From positions 1 through 64,000 of the forward strand of contig JAPLOA010000071.1 in assembly GCA_026400835.1 (NCBI GenBank): a stretch of 64,000 bases of DNA, read 5' to 3'. The position numbers and the translations under genes are program-made. The notes beneath the pieces were generated by a model. The model did no database searches and was not told where the DNA came from. It saw only the letters and a list, made by a program, of their open reading frames with translations. Origin of the DNA: Planctomycetales bacterium (GTDB lineage: Bacteria > Planctomycetota > Planctomycetia > Planctomycetales > Planctomycetaceae). Positions 55,143 to 64,000 of the stretch are shown here, piece by piece. Numbering within the stretch: the first letter of the stretch is position 1; each line of letters begins with the position of its first letter.

Positions 55143-56441
55143 ATGCTCCGCCGAAACTTTCTGCATCTTTGCAATGCCGTCGGGCTTGGCCTTGCGGCAC
55201 CGATTGATATCGATTCCGTGCTTCGCGCGGACGAGTTGAAGAAGACCGAAGCCGCTGGCTATCCGGGCCCCTATTATGTCGTCTTCAACGCTTCCGGAGG
55301 CTGGGACACAACGTATCTGATGGATCCCAAAGGAGTTGACGGGATCAATCGACTCTATCAACAGGGCGAAATTCTCACAGAGGGTGCTCATCGATTTGCT
55401 CCAACGGCGAAGCACATCGAAAAGGGGATGAGCAACGAAGACTTCTTCACGAAGTATGGCAACGAGCTTCGCACATTGAACGGACTGGATTTGTCTGTCA
55501 ACAATCACACACCGTGCGCGCGGTACATGGCAACGGGAAAACTTGACAGCACAAACTTCCCTACCTTCCCCGCGCTGGTAGCCGCTTGCCATGGAGCCGA
55601 CGCGCCGCTCGCATTCCTGACGTTCGGCAATTACTCGGCCACGGGAAACCTGGTGCCGATGTCGCGCGTACCTTATCTGCAGTCTTTAAACCTGCTGGCA
55701 AAAGCCGACTTTGTGGAAGGAAACGAACGAGCCCCGTATCACGATCCGTTTGTTTCAGCCCGGATTGAGAAGGCTCTTCAGGAACAATTCGATGCACGAG
55801 TCTCCTCCGTGCGGCTTCCGCGAGTTGAACGAAGTCAAAGCATGCTGTACTCGGCGCAAGTGAACTCAAAGGCATTGCAGCGTGTTGTCCCGTTCATTCC
55901 GAAACAACAGGCCAAAGAAAGACTGGCTCAGCAGGCCGATATTGCGCTGGCTTCATTCAAGGCTGGCGTCTGCATCTCGGCCAATCTTTCGATCGGACAA
56001 TTCGACAGTCATAACAACAATGACACCGACCAGATGAAGTTGATTCCGGAGTTCCTGGCGGGCATCGACTACGTTCTGAAACGGGCCGAGGAGTTGCAGA
56101 TCCGAGAGAAACTTGTCGTGGTGATGCAGAGCGAAATGGGCCGTACACCGACGTACAACAACGGAAATGGAAAAGATCACTGGTCGATCAATTCGATCAT
56201 GTTTCTGGGACCCGGAATTGGCGGTAATCGAGTCATTGGCGCCACTGACGAAAAGCAGCAGTTGACGCCAGTTGACGCAAAGACACTGACCACCAACGAT
56301 CAGACCGGTGTTCGTATCCGCCCCGAACATATTCATGACGCCCTGCGCCGCCTCGCGGGAATCGCAGAGCACCCGATCAGCAAACAGTTCCCATTGTTAG
56401 TTCCGCCTGGCGAAGGGCTTTCAGAGCTGTGGGCGGGATAG
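55143..56441 (+). CDS. DUF1501-family exported protein
   Basis: A 432-residue protein that starts MLRRNFLHLCNAVGLGLAAP, a twin-arginine-type signal (RRNFL). The body fits the alkaline-phosphatase-like DUF1501 family: YYVVFNASGGWDTTYLMDP near the N terminus, GRTPTYNNGNGKDHWSINS (the metal-site-like region), and a final NDQTGVRIRPEHIHDALRR. Its function is unknown; DUF1501 genes regularly follow cytochrome-like genes such as that at 52390 in planctomycetes. Confidence 0.85.
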   Translation: MLRRNFLHLCNAVGLGLAAPIDIDSVLRADELKKTEAAGYPGPYYVVFNASGGWDTTYLMDPKGVDGINRLYQQGEILTEGAHRFAPTAKHIEKGMSNEDFFTKYGNELRTLNGLDLSVNNHTPCARYMATGKLDSTNFPTFPALVAACHGADAPLAFLTFGNYSATGNLVPMSRVPYLQSLNLLAKADFVEGNERAPYHDPFVSARIEKALQEQFDARVSSVRLPRVERSQSMLYSAQVNSKALQRVVPFIPKQQAKERLAQQADIALASFKAGVCISANLSIGQFDSHNNNDTDQMKLIPEFLAGIDYVLKRAEELQIREKLVVVMQSEMGRTPTYNNGNGKDHWSINSIMFLGPGIGGNRVIGATDEKQQLTPVDAKTLTTNDQTGVRIRPEHIHDALRRLAGIAEHPISKQFPLLVPPGEGLSELWAG

Positions 56442-56709
56442 ACTTCGCTAACGCCAAGCTTGAACTCCTGCGAACTCAGATCGCTATGAGATTCAGGATG
56501 AGGCGAGCAGGAAACACCAACATCTTTGATCGTGTCCATTGTCGCCTCTTGTACAGGTACAGAAGAACAACTGGAAAATTGCAGACCCTGTTGCCATCGA
56601 CAATTCTGATTCTTCAAGGCTATAGTCTCGAATTCTCAAACGGTCAGGGGCCGCGCAAACGTGTTCCGAAAAGCCAATCGTCGCAACTTACAAGAATGAG
56701 CCAGTCCAA

Positions 56710-57516
56710 ATGCGTCTGTCATTGATCGCAATTCTGCTGACTGTCGCGAGCTTTTCTCCCACCTGTCACGGTCAAACACTGAATTCAAAAGTCGCCACGT
56801 TCCTTGCGGGAAAAGTTGGCGTTCGAGTCGGCGGCGGGGAGTGTGCTCATGCAGCCAGCGAGGCATTGAGATCATCGGGTGCGGAGTTCACAAATACGGA
56901 CCTCGGAGCGGATTCTCCAGCCGCAGGCGATTACGTCTGGGGCACGCTCGTGAAGAGCATCTCCGTCGTGAATGGCAAACGGACCGATTCAAACCCGGCA
57001 TCAAAACTTTTGCCCGGTGACATTATGCAGTACAGAAACACAAAGTTCGTTTACCCAACATCCACTGCTACAGCCAGTCAGCACACCTCTGTAATTGCAA
57101 CAGTGAACACAGCGGGCAGTGCGACATTTGTGTATCAGCAAAACTTTAATGGGATCAGGCATGTACGAAGGGACTCCATCGATCTGACCAAGCTCGTTTC
57201 TGGTTACCTCAGGATCTACCGCCCAAAGACGAGGATCAATCGTAGCGGACAGACGAAGTTCTCACTCTCGAACAACAGGACCTCGACTCAATCAATCACA
57301 TTACTTGTTGGCACCAGTAACCTCGGCTCATTCTCTTTGACATCCGCCAACACTTCAGCCAGTTATCAAACAAGATGGGTCACTCTAACGGGCACAAGCC
57401 TGCCAGTTACACTCCGACTTTCCAGCGGCGCATCTGTTGCCGTTGTGAATGCTGGCGGTTACGAAACCTATACCACCTCAACCGGCGTGGCTTCCATTCG
57501 CAGGCTGACTCCTTGA
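56710..57516 (+). CDS. Secreted CHAP/NlpC-P60-like protein
   Basis: A 268-residue protein with signal peptide (MRLSLIAILLTVASFSPTCHG). The first domain reads VGGGECAHAASEALRSSG (candidate catalytic Cys at about 44), PGDYVWG-like and LLPGDIMQYRN segments, and QHTSVIATV (candidate His at about 125), the order of a CHAP/NlpC-type cysteine peptidase or amidase. The C-terminal 95 residues are Ser/Thr-rich strands (SITLLVGTSNLGSFSL...), perhaps a binding or stalk domain. Planctomycetes have thin peptidoglycan, so the target is open. The start lacks a strong ribosome site. Confidence 0.65.
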   Translation: MRLSLIAILLTVASFSPTCHGQTLNSKVATFLAGKVGVRVGGGECAHAASEALRSSGAEFTNTDLGADSPAAGDYVWGTLVKSISVVNGKRTDSNPASKLLPGDIMQYRNTKFVYPTSTATASQHTSVIATVNTAGSATFVYQQNFNGIRHVRRDSIDLTKLVSGYLRIYRPKTRINRSGQTKFSLSNNRTSTQSITLLVGTSNLGSFSLTSANTSASYQTRWVTLTGTSLPVTLRLSSGASVAVVNAGGYETYTTSTGVASIRRLTP

Positions 57517-57582
57517 AGACTGGCCATCATTTCAACTGCCCGTGCGATTAAGACATGGTGCGCGCAGCTACCGCAGTCATCA

Positions 57583-58068
57583 TCAAATGCTGCTGGCAAT
57601 TTCCGGCATTCTCATCGGGGTCGTGCGTGTCAGCGTCCGGTTGTCCCGAATCCAGTCTTCACGACAGTATGCCACCGTCGAAGTGTCTGTTTCCTGCACT
57701 TCAATGTGAGACAGGCGAAACCCCATTTGCGTAATCTCGCTGAACAACAGATGGCAGAGATTCTCTACACTGGTTGGCCGTTCCATCACCTTGAGCCGCA
57801 AGTCTTCCCCGGTCCGGAGCATGTGCTGCTGCAGCGATTCAAACAGCGTGTCATGCACATTGATCAGCATCGCGTGATCATAATGTTGCTTTAACCACGG
57901 TTCGATCTGTGCATCAAAGTCGCCGAAGAGAGTACTGATGTCTCCATCTCGTTCGACTTCAAAAAAGCACTTGAGACCATATCGGTGGCCATGCAGATTC
58001 CGGCATTTGTCCTGAAGCGTTTCGTTACGATGCGCGGCGTAGAACTTGTACTGCTTTTGAATAATCAT
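57583..58068 (-). CDS. queD: 6-carboxytetrahydropterin synthase / PTPS family
   Basis: A 161-residue pterin enzyme. FYAAHRNE, CRNLHGHRYG (zinc histidines and the catalytic Cys) and ENLCHLLFSEI with a C-terminal HIEVQETDTSTVAY are family marks. It acts on dihydroneopterin triphosphate made by GTP cyclohydrolase I, whose gene lies just upstream. Either queuosine or other pterin use is possible. The ATG at 58068 is preceded by GGAG; an in-frame GTG at 58116 overlaps the folE stop but has no such site. Confidence 0.9.
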   Translation of the reverse strand: MIIQKQYKFYAAHRNETLQDKCRNLHGHRYGLKCFFEVERDGDISTLFGDFDAQIEPWLKQHYDHAMLINVHDTLFESLQQHMLRTGEDLRLKVMERPTSVENLCHLLFSEITQMGFRLSHIEVQETDTSTVAYCREDWIRDNRTLTRTTPMRMPEIASSI

Positions 58069-58112
58069 TTCAGTTTCTCCATTCGCAGGCGTGCCCAATC
58101 CCTCAACAGCCT

Positions 58113-58784
58113 TCACTCCGGCATATTGATCAGAGACATCAGTTCGGCACGGCTCGCAGGATCTGTTCGGAACGAACCTCTCATGGTGCTGGTCACAGTA
58201 GAACTGCCTGTCTTTCGAATTCCTCGAATCGACATGCAGGAGTGCTCCGCGCGAACAATCACGCCAACAGCTTTGCTTCCGAGACGACCCTCGATGAGAT
58301 CAGCAATAGTCTGAGTCATCCGTTCCTGGACCTGAGGACGACGAGAAACCTCCTCGACGACGCGGGCAAGCTTGCTGAGTCCGGTGACTCTACCATCGGG
58401 AATATAAGCAACATGAGCGACCCCTCGGAATGGAAGCAGATGGTGCTCACACATGCTCGTAAACGGTATATCCCGAACAAGCACAATTTCGTCATAGCTT
58501 TCCTGAAACGTCACCTCCAGATGACGGCCCGGGTCGAGTGACAATCCCGAAAACATCTCCGCATACATCTTCGCGACCCGTCGAGGTGTCTCAAGTAAGC
58601 CATCTCGGTCGGGATCTTCTCCCACGGCACGAAGAATGATTCGAACAGCTGACTTGATTGCCGCGAGGTCGACAGGGTTGTCTGTCGCAGATGCAATACG
58701 GCCAGCGTTACTACCGCTGCTGCGAACACAGCAGTTATCTTCTACGGATGTCTCTTCGCACAAATCACTGAATGTAACGGACAC
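58113..58784 (-). CDS. folE: GTP cyclohydrolase I
   Basis: Converts GTP to dihydroneopterin triphosphate. [30 protein letters not shown] (zinc Cys and His), [10 protein letters not shown] and [11 protein letters not shown] (second zinc Cys) are the complete signature. 223 residues, with a polar N-terminal leader. It is immediately upstream of queD, forming a pterin operon; folK, a later folate step, is separate at 23242. Confidence 0.97.
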   Translation of the reverse strand: MSVTFSDLCEETSVEDNCCVRSSGSNAGRIASATDNPVDLAAIKSAVRIILRAVGEDPDRDGLLETPRRVAKMYAEMFSGLSLDPGRHLEVTFQESYDEIVLVRDIPFTSMCEHHLLPFRGVAHVAYIPDGRVTGLSKLARVVEEVSRRPQVQERMTQTIADLIEGRLGSKAVGVIVRAEHSCMSIRGIRKTGSSTVTSTMRGSFRTDPASRAELMSLINMPE

Positions 58785-58965
58785 TTTTTCTCACTCCTGT
58801 TCAAAACCCGAACTTCAACGTCCGCCCTGTTCTAACCACTTAACAGGGCTCAAAAGTCGGCACGCAGCATTCGAATCACAGCACATGCTGCAGAAAAAAC
58901 GCCCCGGCTGAACGAGATTGAGCAACGTACAGCCCAGGCGGATCAAACATTTGCACTCTCGATGA

Positions 58966-59925
58966 CTACGGCAGAATCACACTGTCGATGACATGGATCA
59001 CGCCATTTGATGTCTCAATGTCGGTGGCGACGACCTTTGCACCATCGACCATGACGCCTGCATCTCCAACCTTCACGGTGACTTCTTTCCCGTTGACTGT
59101 CTTCGCGGACTTCAGCTTTACGACGTCCCTGGCGAGTACTTTCCCGGGAACTACATGATAGGTGAGGATCGCAACAAGCTTCTCGCGATTCTCAGGCTTC
59201 AACAACGACTCAACCGTACCGGCTGGCAGTTTCGCAAAGGCCTCATCGGTTGGAGCAAAAACAGTGAAAGGACCTTCTCCCCTGAGAGTGTCAATGAGGC
59301 CTGCTGCTGTGAGTGCTGCGGCCAGAGTCTTGAAAGAGCCGGCTGCGACAGCAGTGTCGACAATGTCTGACTCCGCTGGCAGGATGACGCTGTCAATCAC
59401 ATGGATAACACCGTTAGAGCATGCAATGTCCGTTTTAAGAACCTTAGCCTTGTCGACTGTGACGGTCCCATCCGTGACAGCAATGTCGACCTGCTGGCCC
59501 TGGACTGTGACTGCACCACTCAACTTTACAACGTCAGCAGCCATCACTTTGCCAGGCACAACGTGATACGTCAGGATCGCCTGCAGCCTGGCCTTATTCT
59601 CAGGCTTCAACAGTGACTCGACCGTACCCGCTGGAAGTTTCGCAAATGCTTCGTCTGTCGGTGCGAAAACAGTAAAGGGACCTGTTCCCTTCAGAGTTTC
59701 CACCAACCCAGCAGCCTTTACAGCCGCAACCAGCGTCTTGAAAGAACCAGCGGAGACTGCAGTATCAAAAACATCCTTCTGCTGAGGCTTCACCACAGTG
59801 GAGGTAAGAACATGATTTCTGACAACTCCCCGGTGAACAACAGGAGCCGACTTGCATTTCGATCCTGCCTGCACGGACGATGAGATCAGCAAACCACCAA
59901 CAACAGCACAAATCAATTTCTTCAT
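58966..59925 (-). CDS. Secreted protein with two fasciclin (FAS1) domains
   Basis: A 319-residue exported protein: signal peptide [21 protein letters not shown], a linker, then two FAS1 domains (about residues 60-188 and 195-319). Each has the H1 box ([20 protein letters not shown]) and H2 box ([13 protein letters not shown]). The two domains are very alike, so they arose by a fairly recent internal duplication. FAS1 proteins mediate cell adhesion or matrix binding. AGGGAAG precedes the ATG at 59925. Confidence 0.95.
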   Translation of the reverse strand: MKKLICAVVGGLLISSSVQAGSKCKSAPVVHRGVVRNHVLTSTVVKPQQKDVFDTAVSAGSFKTLVAAVKAAGLVETLKGTGPFTVFAPTDEAFAKLPAGTVESLLKPENKARLQAILTYHVVPGKVMAADVVKLSGAVTVQGQQVDIAVTDGTVTVDKAKVLKTDIACSNGVIHVIDSVILPAESDIVDTAVAAGSFKTLAAALTAAGLIDTLRGEGPFTVFAPTDEAFAKLPAGTVESLLKPENREKLVAILTYHVVPGKVLARDVVKLKSAKTVNGKEVTVKVGDAGVMVDGAKVVATDIETSNGVIHVIDSVILP

Positions 59926-60826
59926 AGTAATCTTCCCTACCACGGCCAAGCAAACTGAACTTCCTGATCGCTAAACGTTCATATCGTTCATTACTCTCTC
60001 CGCAGAACAACCACATGTGTAACAGAACTTGCAACCTTTTTTGTTCGACGAAGCCAAAACGTTCACTCAACCTCACATTGAGGGACAACCACAGAACGAT
60101 CCCCCGCGTAAGCAAAGCGCCCACCTGAGAGCCTTTCGAACCAAACCGCAAGACCTGGCACTCACCGCAAACAATCGAAGCCCGGACGTCATCATCAGTT
60201 AATCGCCGCACCTCAAAGCGGACTAGTGACGACGGGTCTCTGATCGGCACTTCGAATGCCGCTACGTTTACGGGCTTAGCCTGTGGCCGTCAGTTGAGAA
60301 CTCAGCTCCCAGAGAGCGCAGAACGCAAGTCATGTCAAGAATCGTGGAACAATTGGTCCGGATCAGTTTCGCTGGAGAGTTTGCTGTTGACGCACGCGGC
60401 GAATAAGTGTTTCTTCCAGGTGGCTTTGCTTCAATCCACGAAAGCCGCCGCGTTTGTGACAAACAGCCCGTTTAACAGACCATCATCCCTAAGCTGAGAT
60501 TCAGCAAGGTGCCCAAAGCTATGTCCGATGAGCCCGACAACTCCATTCAGATTTCGCTGCTTGTCGAGCATTCTCACGGCGTTTGCGAAGTGACCATCGG
60601 CGCGAGGCCGGAGGGACACCCGCTCGGAACGACCGTAATGATTCTGAAACCACTCTCAGGTTCTAAACATTCCGTTCCATCTCACAGCGCCATCGCGAAC
60701 GCCCTCCAGATGCAGCGATGGATGCTCGACCATCCTCTGGTTTTCCTTGAGGGGCTGACAGCAAACTGATTTGTCAGCAGCAGAACTCGATACTCTCACT
60801 CACAGAGAATTGATCAAGAGCACCAA
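59926..60826. other. Intergenic region between FAS1 and SDR genes
   Basis: These 901 bp hold no gene I can support firmly. An 82-codon plus-strand frame (60521-60769) has a reasonable composition but no ribosome site or family; it is discussed under rejected items. No palindromic repeat like those elsewhere was found. Confidence 0.5.
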
Positions 60827-61573
60827 ATGAATACTTCGCAAACGATCGTTATCTTTGGCGGAACTTCAGACATTGCCAGAGCGACCGCACACCGCCTTCT
60901 GAGTACCGGAACCAACCTGTTTCTCACCGCGCGAAACGAACACGCTGCAGAAGAGCTGCAAAGAGAGTTTCAATGTGAAACAGGCATTGCCATCGCTGCC
61001 GACTCGGGCACAATCGACGCCTGCATGAAGAAGGCTGAAGAGCGATTCGGATCTGTGGACGGAGTCGTGAACTGCATGGGTTCTCTTCTCCTCAAACCTG
61101 CTCACATCACTTCTGACAGTGACTGGCACGACACCCTCACGACGAACCTGACATCCTCATTCTACATCGTGCGGGCCGCCACAAAGGCCATGAACAAACA
61201 GGGAGGATCCATCGTTCTGATCTCCTCCGCGGCTGCTTCAATCGGCCTCGCCAATCATGAAGCAATCGCAGCCGCGAAGGCAGGCATCCTGGGGCTCATG
61301 CGTTCTGCGGCATCGACGTACGCAGCCCGGGGAGTCCGGGTGAACGCCGTAGCCCCCGGCCTGATCAAATCAAAATTGACTCGAAAGATCTGCGAATCTG
61401 AAGCATCGCTGGCGGCTTCGTCGCAAATGCACGCAATCGGCCGGCCGGGTACACCAGAGGAAGTCGCAAGCGTGATCACGTGGCTGCTGGACCCTGAAAA
61501 CAAATGGATCACAGGACAAACAATCGGAGTCGACGGCGGACTCAGCTCAGTAGTCCCGCGCCCAAAGCTGTAA
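60827..61573 (+). CDS. Short-chain dehydrogenase/reductase lacking the catalytic Tyr
   Basis: A 248-residue SDR. The cofactor site is IFGGTSDIARATAHRLL, with NCMGSLLL and the Asn in TTNLTSSFYIV. The serine is in VLISSAAAS, but the Tyr-x-x-x-Lys motif reads IAAAKAG (NHEAIAAAKAG), with Ile where Tyr should be; Lys is kept. The C terminus GQTIGVDGGLSSV is normal. Loss of Tyr suggests a changed or absent oxidoreductase activity. It is plus-strand, between two minus-strand genes, in the gap that splits the str operon. Confidence 0.88.
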   Translation: MNTSQTIVIFGGTSDIARATAHRLLSTGTNLFLTARNEHAAEELQREFQCETGIAIAADSGTIDACMKKAEERFGSVDGVVNCMGSLLLKPAHITSDSDWHDTLTTNLTSSFYIVRAATKAMNKQGGSIVLISSAAASIGLANHEAIAAAKAGILGLMRSAASTYAARGVRVNAVAPGLIKSKLTRKICESEASLAASSQMHAIGRPGTPEEVASVITWLLDPENKWITGQTIGVDGGLSSVVPRPKL

Positions 61574-61751
61574 CGAAACCACGCCTTTAGATCTATTGCG
61601 GTTTCACTGCTGTCTGACAAAACAGACCAGATCCTCTGCACACGGTTCGCCTCACGCCAACTCAATCCACGGGAACAAACCGCCGCGCAACAAAAGAGCC
61701 AGCTGACATTCGTCAGGCTGGCTTCGTTTTTCAAGTTGACAGCAATTTGGG

Positions 61752-62225
61752 CTACCACGCGAAGTGGGAGAATGCCTTGTTCGCATCGGCCATACGGTGT
61801 ACGTTTTCCCGCTTGTTCATCGCGGCACCTTCACGGCGGAACGCAGCAACAAGTTCTTCAGCCAAAGATTTGTCAACGGGACGTCCCTTACGGCCACGAA
61901 CGGCTTCCAGAATCCATCGAATTGACAGCGCTTGCTGACGACGAGGATTAACAGGAGTCGGAACCTGATAAGTTGCACCACCAACTCGCTTGGACCGCAC
62001 TTCGATCGCCGGCTTGACATTGTCAACGGCTGACAGAAAGACATTCAATGGGTCTTCATTCGGAAGCTGCTTCTTGACGAGCTCCATCGCTCGGTAGAAA
62101 GCTCCGGTCGCAACGCTCTTCTTGCCATCATACATCAGGCAATTGATGAACTTGGAGACAAGCAGGCTGTTAAAGCGAGTGTCATGCTTCAGTTGCTTGC
62201 GACTAGCCGTAAACTTCTTAACCAT
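61752..62225 (-). CDS. rpsG: Ribosomal protein S7
   Basis: Assembly initiator of the small-subunit head. [20 protein letters not shown] (shortened), [20 protein letters not shown] and [14 protein letters not shown] are diagnostic. 157 residues. It follows rpsL by 111 bp; fusA, which normally comes next, is instead 13 kb away. Confidence 0.98.
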   Translation of the reverse strand: MVKKFTASRKQLKHDTRFNSLLVSKFINCLMYDGKKSVATGAFYRAMELVKKQLPNEDPLNVFLSAVDNVKPAIEVRSKRVGGATYQVPTPVNPRRQQALSIRWILEAVRGRKGRPVDKSLAEELVAAFRREGAAMNKRENVHRMADANKAFSHFAW

Positions 62226-62336
62226 CGAAACAAACTCTCAATTACACAACTTCAGAAAGCACCTACGAACCACACGATGACTCAAAGCAATTGAACAGCC
62301 TGACCGCTGAACACAGCCAACCAGACCAGCCAACCG

Positions 62337-62750
62337 CTATTTCTTCTTCTTGGCACCAGCAGCAGCAGCGGCCCCGCCACCCTTCGGACGCTTGGCACCG
62401 TAACAACTACGCGCCTGTCGGCGATCTGATACGCCCAAGGTATCCAGAACACCACGGATGATCTTATATCGAACCCCTGGGAGGTCGCGTACACGACCGC
62501 CGCGGATCAATACGATCGAGTGTTCCTGAAGATTGTGGCCTTCACCAGGAATGTAAGCCGTGACTTCTTTGCCATTTGACAAACGAACACGGGCAACCTT
62601 TCGGAGCGCGGAGTTCGGCTTCTTCGGAGTGACAGTCTTTACCTGAAGACACACACCGCGCTTCTGAGGACAGCCCTCAAGAACTGGGGTCTTTGACTTC
62701 GTGGACTGCTGAGTTCGGGGCTTCCGAATTAATTGATTAATGGTGGGCAT
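62337..62750 (-). CDS. rpsL: Ribosomal protein S12
   Basis: Decoding-centre protein. [35 protein letters not shown] and [20 protein letters not shown] are diagnostic. Residue 43 is Lys as usual, but residue 88 (in [10 protein letters not shown]) is Arg where most bacteria have Lys. The C terminus has an Ala-rich then Lys-rich tail ([14 protein letters not shown]). The ATG at 62750 gives 137 residues; a frame to 62801 adds 17 unrelated residues. Confidence 0.97.
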   Translation of the reverse strand: MPTINQLIRKPRTQQSTKSKTPVLEGCPQKRGVCLQVKTVTPKKPNSALRKVARVRLSNGKEVTAYIPGEGHNLQEHSIVLIRGGRVRDLPGVRYKIIRGVLDTLGVSDRRQARSCYGAKRPKGGGAAAAAGAKKKK

Positions 62751-62891
62751 ATATCGCCAGACAAAAGCAGAAGAACCAAAAACTGAAGACGCTGAAACCA
62801 CTCATACCGTGAAACGCGGAAAACGCGGCACTTTATCCACGATTCCCCTGATCGTCAACCTTGCATGTCTTCGATCACTCTAATTCGCTGA

Positions 62892-64000
62892 TCACAGAGG
62901 ATCATCGGGTGTCAAATCCGCCAGTGAAGGTGCCGAAGGACGGTCCGGATCAACACGGCGAGCCTGCAACTCCGAATTCCCCATCAAATCCTTACGAGCC
63001 GCAGCCATCCGAGCTTTTTGCTCTTCCTGTTCTCGCAAAGCGGAATCGTGTATCCGAACCTGAGCATCCTGATGAAGATGGAACCCTGTTCCAGCGGGAA
63101 TCAGGTGACCCAAAATCACGTTTTCCTTCAATCCAACCAGATTATCCACTTTTCCACCAAGAGCCGCTTCGGTCAGGACCTTGGTAGTCTCCTGGAAGCT
63201 GGCTGCAGAGATAAAGCTCTCGCTGGAAACCGCCGCCTTAGTAATCCCCAATAACTGAGGACTTGCCTTGGCACGCTTCAGCGAAGTGTACTTGATCGGC
63301 TTGCTGACTTCGGAGTTGACCGCTTCGATGTCGGTCAACAGCACGCGATCACCAATTTCAAAGTCCGATCCGCCCGGATCCGTGACTTTACCCATGGATT
63401 CCAGCGAGTCGTTAATCTTTTTCAGTTCAAACTTATCAATCAGTAAACCAGGCAGAAGATCGGTATCACCGACGCTGTCGATTCGAACTTTGCGAAGCAT
63501 CTGGGCGATGACAATCTCAATGTGCTTGTCGTCGATTTCCACACGCTGAGCACGATAAACGTTCTGAACTTCGTGAAGCAGGTACTGCTGAACTTCTTCC
63601 GGGCCGCTGACCCGAAGAATATCCTGCGGAACGAGCGGACCGCGAACAAGAGCATCGCCGGCCTTGACCATGTCACCAGGATGAACCTGCAGGTCTTTGC
63701 CGTGAGGGATCACGTGCTCAACCTCAGTTCCGTCTGCTCCCTTCACGAGAACAATTCGCTTCCCACGCTTCTTCTCGGCTGGGAACTCAACTTCGCCGTC
63801 AATCTCCGCAACAACCGCCGGATCCTTCGGCTTACGAACTTCAAAGAGTTCGGTCACTCGCGGCAGACCTCCAGTGATGTCCTGAGTACCCGTTGATTCG
63901 CGAGGCGTCTTCGCGACCACCGTGCCGGCGGAAATATGGCCACCTTCTTCGGCGTCCAGACTCGCACCTTCCGGGAGGTAATAGAAGTCGAGAATCTTGC
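62892..64000 (-). CDS. rpoC: RNA polymerase beta' subunit, C-terminal part
   Basis: The 3' 1.1 kb of rpoC; the 5' part lies beyond the right edge. The frame is open to base 64000, continuing upstream of 63920 as KILDFYYLPEGASLDAEEGG. Signatures include TGTQDITGGLPRVTELFE, RVSGPEEVQQYLLHEVQNVY (shortened), GVEINDKHIEVI-like QRVEIDDKHIEIVIAQMLRK and SWISAASFQETTKVLT-like ESFISAASFQETTKVLTEAA. It ends DRPSAPSLADLTPDDPL. It precedes rpsL, the usual rpoBC-str order. Confidence 0.97.
   Translation of the reverse strand, partial: KILDFYYLPEGASLDAEEGGHISAGTVVAKTPRESTGTQDITGGLPRVTELFEVRKPKDPAVVAEIDGEVEFPAEKKRGKRIVLVKGADGTEVEHVIPHGKDLQVHPGDMVKAGDALVRGPLVPQDILRVSGPEEVQQYLLHEVQNVYRAQRVEIDDKHIEIVIAQMLRKVRIDSVGDTDLLPGLLIDKFELKKINDSLESMGKVTDPGGSDFEIGDRVLLTDIEAVNSEVSKPIKYTSLKRAKASPQLLGITKAAVSSESFISAASFQETTKVLTEAALGGKVDNLVGLKENVILGHLIPAGTGFHLHQDAQVRIHDSALREQEEQKARMAAARKDLMGNSELQARRVDPDRPSAPSLADLTPDDPL

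Noticed and set aside
60521-60769. Possible 82-residue gene (MSDEPDNSIQISLLVEHS...)
   Set aside because: The frame is open and fairly protein-like but lacks a ribosome site, family resemblance and clear neighbours; too weak to list as a gene.

Overview
The window looks like a chromosomal segment of a planctomycete (class Planctomycetia, probably order Planctomycetales; genus not resolved). Four things point there: secreted DUF1501 and CxxCH-cytochrome gene pairs, an exosortase-associated EpsI-like protein, a ribosomal-protein cluster without rpmD next to rpsE/rplO, and several kinds of imperfect palindromic interspersed repeats in the intergenic DNA. All calls were made by reading the sequence; no database search was run.

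Region 1 (1-16160, all minus strand) is an exopolysaccharide locus. In transcription order it encodes a WecA/TagO-like initiating glycosyl-phosphotransferase, an O-antigen ligase/polymerase with TPR tail, a Wzc-type chain-length regulator and tyrosine autokinase, a family 4 glycosyltransferase, GDP-fucose synthase, GDP-mannose 4,6-dehydratase, a second Gmd paralogue, an EpsI-like protein and an ABC-2 sugar exporter permease. The fucose genes supply GDP-L-fucose; the other proteins start, polymerise, regulate and export the glycan. Between the two gmd genes lie three small genes (a nucleotidyltransferase, a four-helix-bundle protein and a truncated nucleotidyltransferase). They are bracketed by three related blocks of 7-bp-periodic and 32-bp repeats with inverted arms. 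Other 7-bp-periodic repeats occur at 1-77 and around 970-1027. This is the most unusual part of the window.

Region 2 (16161-32937) is a mixed housekeeping and accessory stretch: cysH-type reductase, mutM, folK, pyrF, a DegT aminotransferase, a phosphoglycerate dehydrogenase-like protein, a broken kptA (tRNA 2'-phosphotransferase) pseudogene, a flavin-reductase-like protein, a HExxH protein and several secreted proteins of unknown function. Long palindromic repeats sit between divergent or convergent genes here.

Region 3 (32941-48126, minus strand) is the fused S10-spc-alpha ribosomal cluster, fusA-rpsJ-rplC through rplQ, ending in a clear intrinsic terminator. rplX (L24) and rpmD (L30) are missing from their usual places, and so are tuf, adk, map and infA. 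Ribosomal protein L2 has substitutions in its normally conserved DHPH segment.

Region 4 (48622-61573) separates fusA from the rest of the str operon. It holds an iron alcohol dehydrogenase, a PQQ-like beta-propeller protein, an esterase, a cytochrome/DUF1501 pair, a secreted CHAP-like protein, queD, folE, a two-domain fasciclin protein and an SDR without the usual catalytic tyrosine.

Region 5 (61752-64000, minus strand) is rpoC (3' part only)-rpsL-rpsG. The S12 protein naturally carries Arg at position 88, a change known elsewhere to give streptomycin resistance.
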